A DNA stretch of 64,000 nt from C-114 sp963719285 (GCA_963719285.1 CAVRBO010000003.1:62001-126000), one strand, 5' to 3'. Shown: positions 1-8,971, counted from the first letter of the stretch. Notes: a model not told the origin generated them from the sequence alone. Numbers and translations are program-made.

Positions 1-507
1 GGCATCCACGACCATCTGCGACGTCGCTTCCTCGAGGAGCGCATGGCCGATCAGATACGACCCGAGGTTGATCCCGGGACGCCGTCCGTCGCACAGCGGA
101 TCGAAGCACCGGATGCCGTCCTTGTCGGGGATCAGCAGCACGTAGTGGTTGCCGGTGAAGTTCGGATCGCCGGTCGTGTGTTCGTGGCGCATCGGCGCGT
201 AGGACAGCCCGACGACGGCGGGGCGATGGGCCTTGAGCGCGGCCAGCAGCTGGTTGAACGGCAGCCTGCGGCGCACCTCGACGTCCACTCCGAACGTGCC
301 CGCCGCCTTCTGCAGCTGGGCGAGGTTCGTCCCGTCCTTGGGCTGGCTGTCTTCCGTCCGGAGCCGGACCTGCTTGCCCCTGACCCGGGGCTGGTCGCCC
401 TTGACGGCCTCGATGCCCATCGCCAGCGAGACCGGCCCGCAGGCGTACCAGCCGAACTTGTCATGGCTGAACCGGGGGTTCTGGGCCTGGAATCGTGGAT
501 GGCTCAT
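1..507 (-). CDS. C39-like papain-fold cysteine peptidase, C-terminus off the left edge
   Basis: The reading frame is open from an ATG at 507-505 to base 1, giving 169 visible residues with no stop. A GGAG ribosome site lies about 10 nt upstream of the ATG. The sequence has the layout of a C39-like (Peptidase_C39_2 type) domain: Cys23 in WYACGPVSLAMG, His121 in GNHYVLL and Asp136 in RCFDPL would form the Cys-His-Asp triad. No signal peptide or membrane segment is visible, so it is probably cytoplasmic. It is transcribed away from the S41/MarR operon, with only 128 bp between them. The peptidase assignment rests on motif order; substrate and true length are unknown. Confidence 0.6.
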   Translation of the reverse strand, partial: MSHPRFQAQNPRFSHDKFGWYACGPVSLAMGIEAVKGDQPRVRGKQVRLRTEDSQPKDGTNLAQLQKAAGTFGVDVEVRRRLPFNQLLAALKAHRPAVVGLSYAPMRHEHTTGDPNFTGNHYVLLIPDKDGIRCFDPLCDGRRPGINLGSYLIGHALLEEATSQMVVDA

Positions 508-610
508 ACCTGACCCACTCCTGACGTTCCGATCAGCCGCGTCAGCGGCGAAGACGCCCCGAACGGTAGCCGTCCCTGTCTTCGGGGCGTCTCAGGAAGC
601 GGGACGGATT

Positions 611-629
611 TACTACGGTACCGTAGTAT
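611..629 (+). promoter_or_regulatory. 18-bp perfect palindromic operator overlapping a leaderless -10
   Basis: TACTACGGTACCGTAGTA at 611-628 is a perfect palindrome. Its right end overlaps TAGTAT (624-629), which sits exactly 6 nt before the ATG at 636, the geometry of a leaderless promoter. A MarR regulator is encoded in the same operon, so autoregulation through this site is the simplest inference. Confidence 0.65.
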
Positions 630-635
630 CTGCCC

Positions 636-1980
636 ATGAGGCGACCCGCCCTCCTGGCCCTGCTGATCCTCCTCGCCGGCTGTTCCCCGGCGGTCGTCGC
701 GAGCCCGACCGGTCCTCCAGCGTCCTCGGCCGCCACCGCGGCACACACTCCCGAGACCCCACCCGCCTCGGTCGCGCCGCCCTCGGCGACGGACGATCGA
801 GTGGCCGGCTGGCAGGCCGATCTGGACGGGTTGATCCTCGCACTGGAGGCGCTCCACCCGGACCTCTTCCACGACACCCCGAAGGCCGACTTCGAGCGCG
901 GAGTCGGCCTTCTCCGGGCCACCGTCGCGACCGCCTCCGACGACGCTCTGATGGTCGGCACCTGTCGCCTGGTCGCGCTCGTGAGCGCCCACGGGCGCGA
1001 CTCGCACACGGGCCTCTACCCGTGGAGCCCGGACAGCCGGATTCCCGGTCCACAGCCTGCCCCTCCGCGTGTGGTTGTTCCCGGACGGGATCCACGTCAT
1101 CGACGCGCTCGCGCCGTACGAGGACCTCATCGGGGCGCAGGTGCAGAGCATCGACGGCCGGCCGGTCGCCGACGTCACACGGGCGCTGGCGCCGCTCATC
1201 CCGCGCGACAACGACGCGACCGTCCGGCTCCTGACACCGCGCTTCCTGCTGACGACGGAGGTCCTCCATGGCCTCGGCCTCATCGACGACGTCAGGTCGG
1301 TGCAGGTCGGGATCGTGGATGCGAGCGGCGCGACGCGGACGGTGTCGGTCGGCTCGATCCCGATGGCCGACTACAACGCCTGGGCGAGCCCGTACGGCCT
1401 GTTCCTGCCGGCCGATCCGAACGTCCGCTACCTGTCCAGGATGGACGAGCCGCTGTGGTGGACGCGCCTCGCGGACGGGACGCTGTACGTCCAGTACAAC
1501 CGGGTCGACTTCGTCGAGGCGGAGGCGGCGGAGCTCGCGACCGTGCTCCTGGGCGCGGACGTCAAGCGGGTCGTCGTCGACATCCGCCACAACTACGGCG
1601 GGGAGTTCCGGGCGCTGGACGCCGTCGTGGACGCGTTCGACATCGCCAAGTTCAACAAGGCCGGCCGCCTCTTCCTCATCACCGGACGGAACACCTACTC
1701 GGGCGGGTCGATCTTCGCGGGCGAGCTCCAGGCCCGGACCAGCCTCACGATCGTCGGCGAGCCGATGGGCGGCAGCCCGGACCCGTGGGCGAATCCGGAA
1801 ACCTACCGGCTGCCCTGGTCCGGTTTGGCGGTCAATGTCGCGACGCTGCTCGAACCGACCACCCCTCCGGACGCCCGCCTGGACATCGACCCGGACATCG
1901 CGGTGCCGCTCTCGTTCGCCGACTGGACCGCTGGCCGCGATGCCGCGCTGGACACGATCCTCGCCCGGCCCGTTCCGTGA
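636..1980 (+). pseudogene. S41-like peptidase lipoprotein, interrupted by a frameshift
   Basis: The product starts with a lipoprotein signal (MRRPALLALLILLAGC, lipobox Cys16) and a Ser/Pro/Thr-rich linker. A domain resembling S41 (tail-specific/C-terminal processing) peptidase-like proteins follows, including VVVDIRHNYGG and TYSGGSIFAGE segments. The first part reads in one frame to about 1041 (...GLYPWSPDSR) and the rest in the next frame (FPVHSLPLRVWLFPDG...). Removing the single A at 1041 restores SRFPVHSLPLR. The shift is either a real null mutation or an assembly/sequencing error. The stop overlaps the GTG of the MarR gene by 4 nt. Translation is probably leaderless from 636. Confidence 0.7.
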
Positions 1981-2453
1981 CCGACCTGCCGCGGCAGACG
2001 ACGTACTCGCTGTTCTTCGACCTGTTCGTGCTCCTCCAGCGGGTCCACGAGTTGCTCACGACCGCGATGGCGACCTCGCCGCTGACGCCCGAGGAGTACG
2101 CGACCTACAGCGTCGTCTTCGAGGACGAAGCGGTCTCCCCCACGGCGCTCGCGGCCCAACTCTCGAAGCCGCTCACGACCGTCGTCGACGACATCCGGGA
2201 GATGGAGGCGCGGGGCCACCTCCGGCGGATGCCCAACCCGCGTGATGGTCGGTCGTACCTGGTCGTCCTCACCGGGGAGGGGCTGCGCGCCCATGCCGAG
2301 GCCAGCCGGCGCTTCGAGGTCGCCTACCGGGCGTTCGTGTCCGCCCTGCCCGATGGCGAGGCGACCGCCCGAGCCGAGGTGGCCGCGCTGCTCGGAGCCG
2401 CCGAGCGCGCCCTGCGCGGGACGGCACCCGCCGACGTGTCGTCCTCCGGGTAG
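1977..2453 (+). CDS. MarR-family transcriptional regulator
   Basis: A 158-residue protein starting at GTG 1977, overlapping the stop of the S41-like gene (GTGA). It has the MarR fold layout: an N-terminal dimerisation helix (SLFFDLFVLLQRVHELL), a recognition region (SPTALAAQLSKPLTTVVDDI) and the winged-hairpin signature RDGRSYLVVLTGEG. It probably binds the palindrome at 611-628 and controls its own operon. The same frame stays open upstream through the frameshifted S41 gene, which makes a false long fusion; the 4-nt overlap and family length support the short form. The effector is unknown. Confidence 0.85.
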   Translation: MTDLPRQTTYSLFFDLFVLLQRVHELLTTAMATSPLTPEEYATYSVVFEDEAVSPTALAAQLSKPLTTVVDDIREMEARGHLRRMPNPRDGRSYLVVLTGEGLRAHAEASRRFEVAYRAFVSALPDGEATARAEVAALLGAAERALRGTAPADVSSSG

Positions 2454-2627
2454 CCCCGCCGTGGGCGGCGCGCTCCCGGACCGCGCGGTCCGTCCGATGT
2501 ATGCCATGATTCGGCGCGAGGCGACTGACGGCCTGGAGCGCGGCGCCCATCCCCGGCTCCGACCCCCCGGCCCCGACCTCCCGGCCCCGACCTCCACCCA
2601 CCCGGCCTTCGACCCCAACGAGCAGGA

Positions 2628-3533
2628 ATGTCGTACGCAACGTCCAACATCGCCGCGCTCGAGTCCGAGTCGGTCTACATCATGCGGGAGGTCGTCGCCG
2701 AGTTCGAGCGGCCGGTCCTCCTCTTCTCCGGCGGCAAGGACTCGCTGGTGCTCCTCCGCCTCGCGGAAAAGGCATTCCGGCCATCCCCGTTCCCATTCCC
2801 GGTCATGCACATCGACACCGGCCACAACTTTCCCGAGGTCCTCGACTATCGGGATCGCCGGGTCGATGAACTCGGTGAGCGGCTGCTCGTCGCATCGGTC
2901 CAGGAGTCGATCGACCGTGGCCGGGTCCGCGAAGAACCCGGGCCGGACCCGTCCCGGAACCGGCTCCAGACCGTCACGTTGCTCGATGCGATCGAGGAGC
3001 ATCGGTTCGACGCCGTCTTCGGAGGGGCTCGCCGCGACGAGGAGAAGGCGCGGGCCAAGGAACGCGTCTTCTCGCTGCGCGATGAGTTCGGCCAGTGGGA
3101 GCCCCGTCGCCAGCGACCCGAGCTCTGGAATCTGTACAACGGCCGGATCCGGACCGGCCAGCACATGCGCGTCTTCCCCATCTCGAACTGGACCGAGATG
3201 GACGTCTGGATGTACATCGAACGTGAGGCGCTCGAAGTCCCGTCCATCTACTTCGCCCATCGCCGGGAGGTCTTCATGCGGTCGGGCATGTACTTCGCCG
3301 CGAGCGAGTTCCTGACCGTGCGCCCGGACGAGCGGGTGGAGACCCTGGAGGTGCGCTACCGGACCGTCGGCGACATGACGTCGACGGGAGCCATCGCCTC
3401 GCAGGCGCGGACCGTCGCCGACGTGATCATGGAGACCGCCGCCGCGACCATCAGCGAGCGCGGCGCGGGCCGAGCGGACGACACGTTCTCGGAGACCGCG
3501 ATGGAAGACCGGAAGCGGGAGGGCTACTTCTGA
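2628..3533 (+). CDS. cysD: sulfate adenylyltransferase subunit 2
   Basis: 301 residues. The PP-loop SGGKDS at residues 34-39, with the following LVLLRLAEKAF helix, marks the ATP-pyrophosphatase subunit of ATP sulfurylase. The downstream GHNFPEVLDYRD and RRDEEKARAKER segments are typical of CysD. Together with CysN it converts sulfate and ATP to adenylylsulfate (APS) in the cytoplasm. Full family length. The stop codon overlaps the proposed cysN start, so the two are translationally coupled. A purine-rich GAGCAGGA precedes the ATG. Confidence 0.96.
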   Translation: MSYATSNIAALESESVYIMREVVAEFERPVLLFSGGKDSLVLLRLAEKAFRPSPFPFPVMHIDTGHNFPEVLDYRDRRVDELGERLLVASVQESIDRGRVREEPGPDPSRNRLQTVTLLDAIEEHRFDAVFGGARRDEEKARAKERVFSLRDEFGQWEPRRQRPELWNLYNGRIRTGQHMRVFPISNWTEMDVWMYIEREALEVPSIYFAHRREVFMRSGMYFAASEFLTVRPDERVETLEVRYRTVGDMTSTGAIASQARTVADVIMETAAATISERGAGRADDTFSETAMEDRKREGYF

Positions 3534-4888
3534 ACCGCGATACCGTCGCCGACACGGGGCGGCCCCTGGAGCTCGACCTCCTCCGGTTCACGACGGTCGG
3601 CTCCGTCGACGACGGGAAGAGCACGCTGGTCGGGCGCCTGCTGTACGAGACGAAGCAGATCTTCGACGACCAGTTGACCGCTCTCGAGCGCGCCAGCAAC
3701 CGGCGAGGGCGCGCCGAGGTCGACCTCGCCCTGCTGATGGACGGTCTTCGCTCGGAACGCGAGCAGGGGATCACGATCGATGTGGCCTACCGTTATTTCG
3801 CCACGCGACGCCGCAAGTTCATCATCGCCGACACTCCGGGCCACGTTCAGTACACCAGGAACATGGTCACCGGGGCGTCGAAAGCCGATCTTGCGGTCAT
3901 CCTCGTCGACGCCCGGACCGGCGTCGTGGAGCAGACCCGGCGCCATGCCTTCGTCGCATCGCTGCTGCGTGTCCCGCACTTCGTGATCGCGATCAACAAG
4001 ATGGACCTCGTCGGATACGACGAGGACAGGTACGAACGGATCGTGGCCGACTTCGGCTCCTGGGCGTCTCGACTCGATGTCCACGACGTGCGATTCATCC
4101 CCATCTCGGCGCTCCACGGCGACAACGTCGTCCGGCGCTCGGACCAGATGCCGTGGTATGACGGGCCGACGCTGCTCTACCACCTCGAGCACGTCCACGT
4201 GGCGTCGGACAGCAACCTGATCGATGCCCGGTTCCCGGTCCAGTGGGTGAACCGCCCGCAACTGGGCGCCTATCACGACTACCGGGGATACGCCGGTCAG
4301 GTGGCCTCGGGGGTCTTCGCCGTGGGCGACGAGATCACGGTGCTGCCCAGGGGTCACACGACCACGATCGCCGGGATCCAGATGTCCGGACAGGAGCTGG
4401 CCGAGGCGTACCCGCCAATGTCGGTGACCATGCTCCTGGCCGACCAGCTCGACATCGGCCGCGGCGACATGTTCTGCCGCCCGCACAACCAGCCACTGGT
4501 CACCAGGCAAGTCGAGGCGATGGTCTGCGCCCTGTGGGATACCCCACTCCGTCCCGGGGGGCGGTACCTCCTCAAGCACACCACGCGGACGGTCCGGGCG
4601 GTCCTGGACGAGCTGCGCTACAGCATCAACGTGAACACGCTCCACCGGAACCTCGAGGCGACGCAGCTCGACATGAACGAAGTGGGCCGGGTCCATCTGC
4701 GCACGGGCGAGCCACTCTTCGTCGACGAGTATCGGGCCAATCGCGACACCGGGAGCTTCATCCTCATCGACGAGACGACGTACGACACCGTGGGGGCCGG
4801 CATGGTCGCCGGGTCGGCCCAGAGCGGCTGGCCGAGCCCCGACGATCTGCCCGACGCGCCAGGGACGGACGCCGGCGAGGCAGGCTAG
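3530..4888 (+). CDS. cysN: sulfate adenylyltransferase subunit 1 (GTPase)
   Basis: The frame carries the GTPase G1 loop GSVDDGKS, the SEREQGITIDVAYRYF switch region, DTPGH and NKMDL, as expected for the EF-Tu-like CysN subunit that drives APS synthesis. No ATG, GTG or TTG lies between the cysD stop and the P-loop. The only sensible start is CTG at 3530, overlapping the cysD stop as CTGA and preceded 6 nt upstream by GGGAGGG (3517-3523). From there the product is 452 residues. A start at the first in-frame ATG further down would remove the P-loop. No APS kinase domain is fused; cysC is separate and convergent. Confidence 0.93.
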   Translation: MNRDTVADTGRPLELDLLRFTTVGSVDDGKSTLVGRLLYETKQIFDDQLTALERASNRRGRAEVDLALLMDGLRSEREQGITIDVAYRYFATRRRKFIIADTPGHVQYTRNMVTGASKADLAVILVDARTGVVEQTRRHAFVASLLRVPHFVIAINKMDLVGYDEDRYERIVADFGSWASRLDVHDVRFIPISALHGDNVVRRSDQMPWYDGPTLLYHLEHVHVASDSNLIDARFPVQWVNRPQLGAYHDYRGYAGQVASGVFAVGDEITVLPRGHTTTIAGIQMSGQELAEAYPPMSVTMLLADQLDIGRGDMFCRPHNQPLVTRQVEAMVCALWDTPLRPGGRYLLKHTTRTVRAVLDELRYSINVNTLHRNLEATQLDMNEVGRVHLRTGEPLFVDEYRANRDTGSFILIDETTYDTVGAGMVAGSAQSGWPSPDDLPDAPGTDAGEAG

Positions 4889-5436
4889 CGGTCTCCGGCC
4901 CCCGGCGCCTGGACCCCGCGCAGGAGCCCCCGTTCGTCCAGCACGCGCAGGATCTCCTGGACGTTCTGGTCGACCGACCGGCCGACCGTATCGAGCGTGA
5001 CCTCGGGGTCGGACGGCGGCTCGTACGGGTCATCCACGCCGGTCATCGCACCGATCTCGCCTCCACGGGCCTGCCGGTAGAGCCCCTTGACGTCGCGAGC
5101 CTCGCAGACGCCGACCGGCGTGTCGACGAACACCTCGAGGAAGTGCTCGGCTCCCACGAGTGATCGGGCCTGCTCCCTGGCCGCCCGATACGGGCTGATC
5201 AACGAGCAGATCGCGACCCCGCCGTGACGGACGATCTGCGCAGCGATCCACGCGACGGCAAGAACGTTGCGGTCCCGGTCCTCGCGGCTGAAGCCGAGCT
5301 GCGGGAAGAGATCGCGACGGACGAGGTCGCCGTCCAGCAGGGTCACGACCGAGCCGGCCGCCTCGGCGACGTCGCGCAACCGCTGCGCGGTCGTCGTCTT
5401 GCCGGATCCGCTCAGCCCGGTGAACCAGATGCACAC
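4885..5436 (-). CDS. cysC: adenylylsulfate (APS) kinase
   Basis: 183 residues from GTG 5436. Walker A GLSGSGKTT is at residues 7-15, followed by LLDGDLVRRDL and the FVDTPVGVCEARDVKGLYRQAR segment typical of APS kinase, which phosphorylates APS to PAPS. An in-frame TGA 33 nt upstream limits alternative starts, so GTG 5436 is the first usable codon; its ribosome site is weak. The gene is convergent with cysN and the two stop codons share the four bases CTAG (4885-4888), leaving no room for a conventional terminator between them. Confidence 0.94.
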   Translation of the reverse strand: MCIWFTGLSGSGKTTTAQRLRDVAEAAGSVVTLLDGDLVRRDLFPQLGFSREDRDRNVLAVAWIAAQIVRHGGVAICSLISPYRAAREQARSLVGAEHFLEVFVDTPVGVCEARDVKGLYRQARGGEIGAMTGVDDPYEPPSDPEVTLDTVGRSVDQNVQEILRVLDERGLLRGVQAPGAGDR

Positions 5437-5794
5437 GCCGCCGCTCGAGGTGCCGATGTTCGCTCCCGTTCATGACGCGGATGAATGCCGGATCGCGATA
5501 GAGCCGGAAGACAAGGGCCGGGGTCCGTGCCCGCCGTGCCAGTCGCGTCCTGCGCTAGGGTAGGTGGTCCATACCCCCGATGCGGCGATCGAGCGCGCGG
5601 GCATGGGTTCCAGGCGAGCGGCTGGCGGGACGCCCATCCCCTCGACGGCGGCAGCCAGGAGGACGTCACCGCGATGACCTGCGCCCGCCCGGTTCGGCGG
5701 ACCATCGGATCGCGGGCTGGCGCCCGACCCTCCGCCGTGGGAGGATAGCCGTCCGGAAAATGCCCTTCCGCGGTTCCACCATGAGGAGCAGAAC
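5437..5794. other. 358-bp spacer, no gene seen
   Basis: Upstream region of cysC (minus) and of the surface-protein gene (plus). Reading frames here have the composition of GC-rich shadow frames and no recognisable motif. I see no convincing promoter, only a GAGGAG ribosome site at 5783-5788 for the plus-strand gene. Confidence 0.5.
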
Positions 5795-6634
5795 GTGCGA
5801 CGTTCCGCCATGATCACCTTGTCTGTGCCTGCCCTTGTGCTTGGCTCGCTCGTGTCGGTCGGGTCGCTGGCGGCTCCAGGCCCAGTGCGGGCCGCGGTGT
5901 GCGACGGGTCCACGGATTCGGTCGGCGACGGCGGGTTCGAGACGCCGGTCGTCGCGCCGAACACCTACACGTTGTTTCCGCAAGCCTCGGTCCCGCCCTG
6001 GCAGACGACCGACGGTCTCGGCCAGATCGAGATCTGGGGCGACGGGTTCCTCGGCGTTCCGGCGGCCGAGGGGAACGCGTTCGCCGAGCTCAACGCGAAT
6101 ACGGCGGGCACGCTCTACCAGGACGTCGTCTCGACACCGGGCTCGACGATGAGCTGGACCCTCCTCCATCGGGCTCGCCAAGGCACGGATGTGATGCAGG
6201 TCCTGATCGGCGACGCGAACGCCGCGGACGTCAACGGCACGACAGGTTGGGACTACCTGTCGCCGGACATCTCGGACGACACCACGGCGTGGGGCACCCA
6301 TGGCGACGACTTCGTCGTTCCGGCCGGCCAGACATGCACGCGGTTCGCCTTCCGCACGATCAGCACGGGCTCGGGTAACGCCTCGATCGGCAATTTCCTC
6401 GACGCGGTCAGCTTCACCGTCACGCTCCCGCCGACCCCGACCCCGACACCACCGCCCGCGCCGGTTCCCACGCCCAGGCCCACGGTCACACCTCCAACGA
6501 CCACGACCCTCCCGACGGCCGATGCGCAGCCGGGCGGCGGTGGGCCGATCAGCCTGCTCATCGTCACCCTGACCGCGCTCGCCGGGATCGCGATCTCCCT
6601 TGCCCGAGGCCGGTCTGCCCGCACCCGGCGCTGA
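5795..6634 (+). CDS. Secreted, C-terminally membrane-anchored surface protein
   Basis: 279 residues from GTG 5795, chosen because GAGGAG lies 6 nt upstream. An N-terminal signal peptide (residues about 5-33, ending near VRAAVCDG) is followed by a beta-rich domain beginning DGGFETP, the opening typical of DUF642-like or choice-of-anchor extracellular carbohydrate-binding-like domains. A Pro/Thr stalk (residues about 210-245) leads to a C-terminal hydrophobic helix (PISLLIVTLTALAGIAISLA) and basic tail RGRSARTRR. There is no LPxTG motif. The ligand cannot be predicted. The gene stands alone. Confidence 0.65.
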   Translation: MRRSAMITLSVPALVLGSLVSVGSLAAPGPVRAAVCDGSTDSVGDGGFETPVVAPNTYTLFPQASVPPWQTTDGLGQIEIWGDGFLGVPAAEGNAFAELNANTAGTLYQDVVSTPGSTMSWTLLHRARQGTDVMQVLIGDANAADVNGTTGWDYLSPDISDDTTAWGTHGDDFVVPAGQTCTRFAFRTISTGSGNASIGNFLDAVSFTVTLPPTPTPTPPPAPVPTPRPTVTPPTTTTLPTADAQPGGGGPISLLIVTLTALAGIAISLARGRSARTRR

Positions 6635-6756
6635 CCCTCACGTGGGGCGCGCCTGAGCCTCCGGCCGAGGATCGACGCTTGTCGAAGGTCGGCCATGGAC
6701 ATCTGTCGCATCGGGCAGGCGACCTGTCGCCATGGGCGGCGAGGGCACGCCGAGGC

Positions 6757-6762
6757 TAGGCT
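6757..6762 (+). promoter_or_regulatory. Leaderless-type -10 element (TAGGCT)
   Basis: TAGGCT ends exactly 6 nt before the ATG of the DMT transporter at 6769, predicting a transcript that begins at or next to the start codon. No Shine-Dalgarno sequence is present. Confidence 0.5.
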
Positions 6763-6768
6763 GGCCGG

Positions 6769-7689
6769 ATGACCCGGCGCGATGGATCGCTGCTCCTGTT
6801 CCTCGGCGCCGTCTTCGGCGCGTCGTTCCTGTTCATGCGGGTGGCCGCACCGGTCCTGGGCCCGCTCGCGGTGGCCGAGGGGCGGGTGCTCGTCGCGTCG
6901 GCCGCCCTGCTCGTCGTCGTCCGCGGCGCGGGCGTCCGGGCGTTCGCCGCCGACTGGCGCGGCTACGCGATCCTCGGCCTGTTCAACGTGGCCGTGCCGT
7001 TCGCGTTCATCTCGTTCGCGGAGGTCCACCTCACCGCGGGCCTGGCGTCGCTCATCAACGCGGCGACCCCCCTCGCGACGGCCGTCGTGGCCGCGTACTG
7101 GCTCCACCAGAGGCTGACGGTCCGCCGCTCGATCGCGATCGCGATCGGCTTCGCGGGCGTCGGCGTGCTCGTGGGATGGAGCCCCTTCGCACTCACACCC
7201 GAGACCGTCCTGGCCGTGGCCGCCTCGGTGGGCGCGACCTTCGGGTACGCGATCGGCCTGACGTACTCGCGGCGCCGGTTCGCCGGACAGCCACCGCTCA
7301 TCGTCGCGTTCGGTCAGCTCGTGGGCGCGACGGCGATCCTCGCCCCCGGTGCGCTGCTCACGCTGCCGAGCTCCGATCCGTCCGCGGACGCGCTCGGCGC
7401 GGTGCTCGCGCTCGGACTCGTCTGCACGGCCATCGCCTGGCCGATCCTCTTCCGCCTCGTCGCCACGATCGGCCCGACCGCCTCGAGCACCGTGACGTTC
7501 ATCGTCCCGTTCTTCGGGGTCGCCTGGGGTGCGCTCTTCCTGGCCGAGCCGGTCGCGCCCGGTACGCTCGTCGGAGCCGCGCTCGTGCTCGTGAGTATCG
7601 CCCTCGTCCTCGACCTGAGGCTGCCCGGCCGGGCGGTGCGGCAGGTCCTCGTCACCCCGCCCGTGCGGCACGAGGAGGGCGGCGTCTAG
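6769..7689 (+). CDS. EamA/DMT-superfamily exporter
   Basis: 306 residues with ten predicted membrane helices in two EamA repeats (about residues 5-135 and 148-285). Typical segments are GASFLFMRVAAPVLGP, SLINAATPLATAVVA and, in the second repeat, SSTVTFIVPFFGVAWGALFL. The family exports amino acids or other metabolites; substrate cannot be told from sequence. It appears monocistronic and is convergent with the amidohydrolase gene, 29 bp away. Confidence 0.85.
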   Translation: MTRRDGSLLLFLGAVFGASFLFMRVAAPVLGPLAVAEGRVLVASAALLVVVRGAGVRAFAADWRGYAILGLFNVAVPFAFISFAEVHLTAGLASLINAATPLATAVVAAYWLHQRLTVRRSIAIAIGFAGVGVLVGWSPFALTPETVLAVAASVGATFGYAIGLTYSRRRFAGQPPLIVAFGQLVGATAILAPGALLTLPSSDPSADALGAVLALGLVCTAIAWPILFRLVATIGPTASSTVTFIVPFFGVAWGALFLAEPVAPGTLVGAALVLVSIALVLDLRLPGRAVRQVLVTPPVRHEEGGV

Positions 7690-7718
7690 CGCCGGAGCGA
7701 TCGCCCGGCGTCTCGGTG

Positions 7719-8924
7719 TCAGGCGGAGACGCGCACTCCGTCGATGTAGGTCGCCTCGATCCGGGCAGGCAGGCCCGACACGTCGGCCGGGTCGCCGGTG
7801 ACCACCACGAGGTCGGCCTTCTTGCCGACCTCGATCGTGCCCAGCTCGGCGTCGACGCCCATGAGTTCCGCCGCGGTCCGTGTCGTGGCCACGTATGCCG
7901 CCCACGGCGTCATGCCGCCGGCGACCATCAGCTCGAGCTCGCGCAGGTTGCGGCCATGGGGCGTCACCCCGGTATCGGTGCCCATCGCGATCCGGACCTC
8001 CGCCTCGACCGCGTGGCGGAACGCGGCGCGATGGATGTCGAGCACCATCCTGGCCTTGTCGACGATCGCCGGTGGGAGCTGGGCGCCGGCATCCACGGCG
8101 TCCAGGACGCCCTGCGGCGCGACGAGCGTGGGCACGAAGTACGTACCGCGGGCCTTCATGAGCTCGATCGCCTCGTCGTCCAGGTAGATCCCGTGGTCGA
8201 TCGACCGGATCCCGGCCCGGATCGCGTTCTTGATCCCGTCGGCGCCCTGGGCGTGGGCCATCACCCAGATCCCGGCGGCGGTCGCCTCCTCGACGAGGAC
8301 CTCGAGCTCGGTCGGGCGGAAGTGGGCGTGGCGTGGATCGTCACGCGGTGACAGGACACCGCCTGACGTCGCGACCTTGATGACGTCGGCGCCCATCCGG
8401 ACGAGCTCGCGGACCGCCCGGCGCATCTCGTCGGGGCCGTCGACGATGGTCCGCGGGATGCCCGGGTGGCCAAGGATGAAGTCGAGCGTATTGCCCGACG
8501 GCAGCCAGCCGTCGCCGTGTCCGCCGGTCTGGCTCAGCATCGCCAGCGAGATCTGCATCCGTGGGCCGGGGGTGAGGCCGTCCGCGACCGCCTGCTTGAT
8601 GCCCAGATCGGCGCCCCCGGCATCGCGGACCGTCGTGACCCCGCCCTCGAGCGTCCGGCGCATGTTCCGGGCTGCCTCGAAGAAGCGGTAGCTGAACGGC
8701 GTCTGCGCGGCGCGCCACAGGTCGACGTCGCTGAAGGTGAGATGGACGTGGCAGTCGAAGAACCCGGGGAACACGGTGCGGCCCGTCAGATCGACCGCCA
8801 TGTCGCCGTCGAGACCAGTCCCGATCGCCACGATCCGGCCGTCCTCGACCGCGACATCGGCGAGCTCGGGCGCCGTGCCCGTCCCGTCGAACAGCCGTCC
8901 CCCATGGAAGAGCTGGCGCGTCAT
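7719..8924 (-). CDS. Metal-dependent amidohydrolase (imidazolonepropionase-like)
   Basis: 401 residues from ATG 8924, with a strong GAGGAGG site 7 nt upstream. Longer frames upstream run through tandem repeats and are not real. The amidohydrolase TIM-barrel motifs occur in order: FDCHVHLT (metal His pair), a Lys in GADVIKVATSGG, VMAHAQG, IDHGIYL and the final metal-binding Asp in AMGTDTGVTP. The small beta-sandwich domain is split between both termini (GGRLFDGTG; GTIEVGKKADLVVV). Close relatives include imidazolonepropionase-like and Xaa-Pro dipeptidase-like hydrolases; the substrate is unknown. Confidence 0.87.
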   Translation of the reverse strand: MTRQLFHGGRLFDGTGTAPELADVAVEDGRIVAIGTGLDGDMAVDLTGRTVFPGFFDCHVHLTFSDVDLWRAAQTPFSYRFFEAARNMRRTLEGGVTTVRDAGGADLGIKQAVADGLTPGPRMQISLAMLSQTGGHGDGWLPSGNTLDFILGHPGIPRTIVDGPDEMRRAVRELVRMGADVIKVATSGGVLSPRDDPRHAHFRPTELEVLVEEATAAGIWVMAHAQGADGIKNAIRAGIRSIDHGIYLDDEAIELMKARGTYFVPTLVAPQGVLDAVDAGAQLPPAIVDKARMVLDIHRAAFRHAVEAEVRIAMGTDTGVTPHGRNLRELELMVAGGMTPWAAYVATTRTAAELMGVDAELGTIEVGKKADLVVVTGDPADVSGLPARIEATYIDGVRVSA

Positions 8925-8971
8925 CGATGCCTCCTCGCGGTCGCTCCGGGCTGGCCCGAGGATAGTCGTCC

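Noticed and set aside
636..2453. A single fusion of an S41-like lipoprotein with a MarR regulator
   Set aside because: The middle of that frame is Arg/Pro/Gly shadow sequence. The real S41 sequence is in the next frame from about 1042, and the MarR gene has its own GTG.
6460..6634. LPxTG sortase signal in the surface protein
   Set aside because: The stalk contains LPTAD but no LPxTG before the C-terminal helix. A plain membrane anchor is the safer call.
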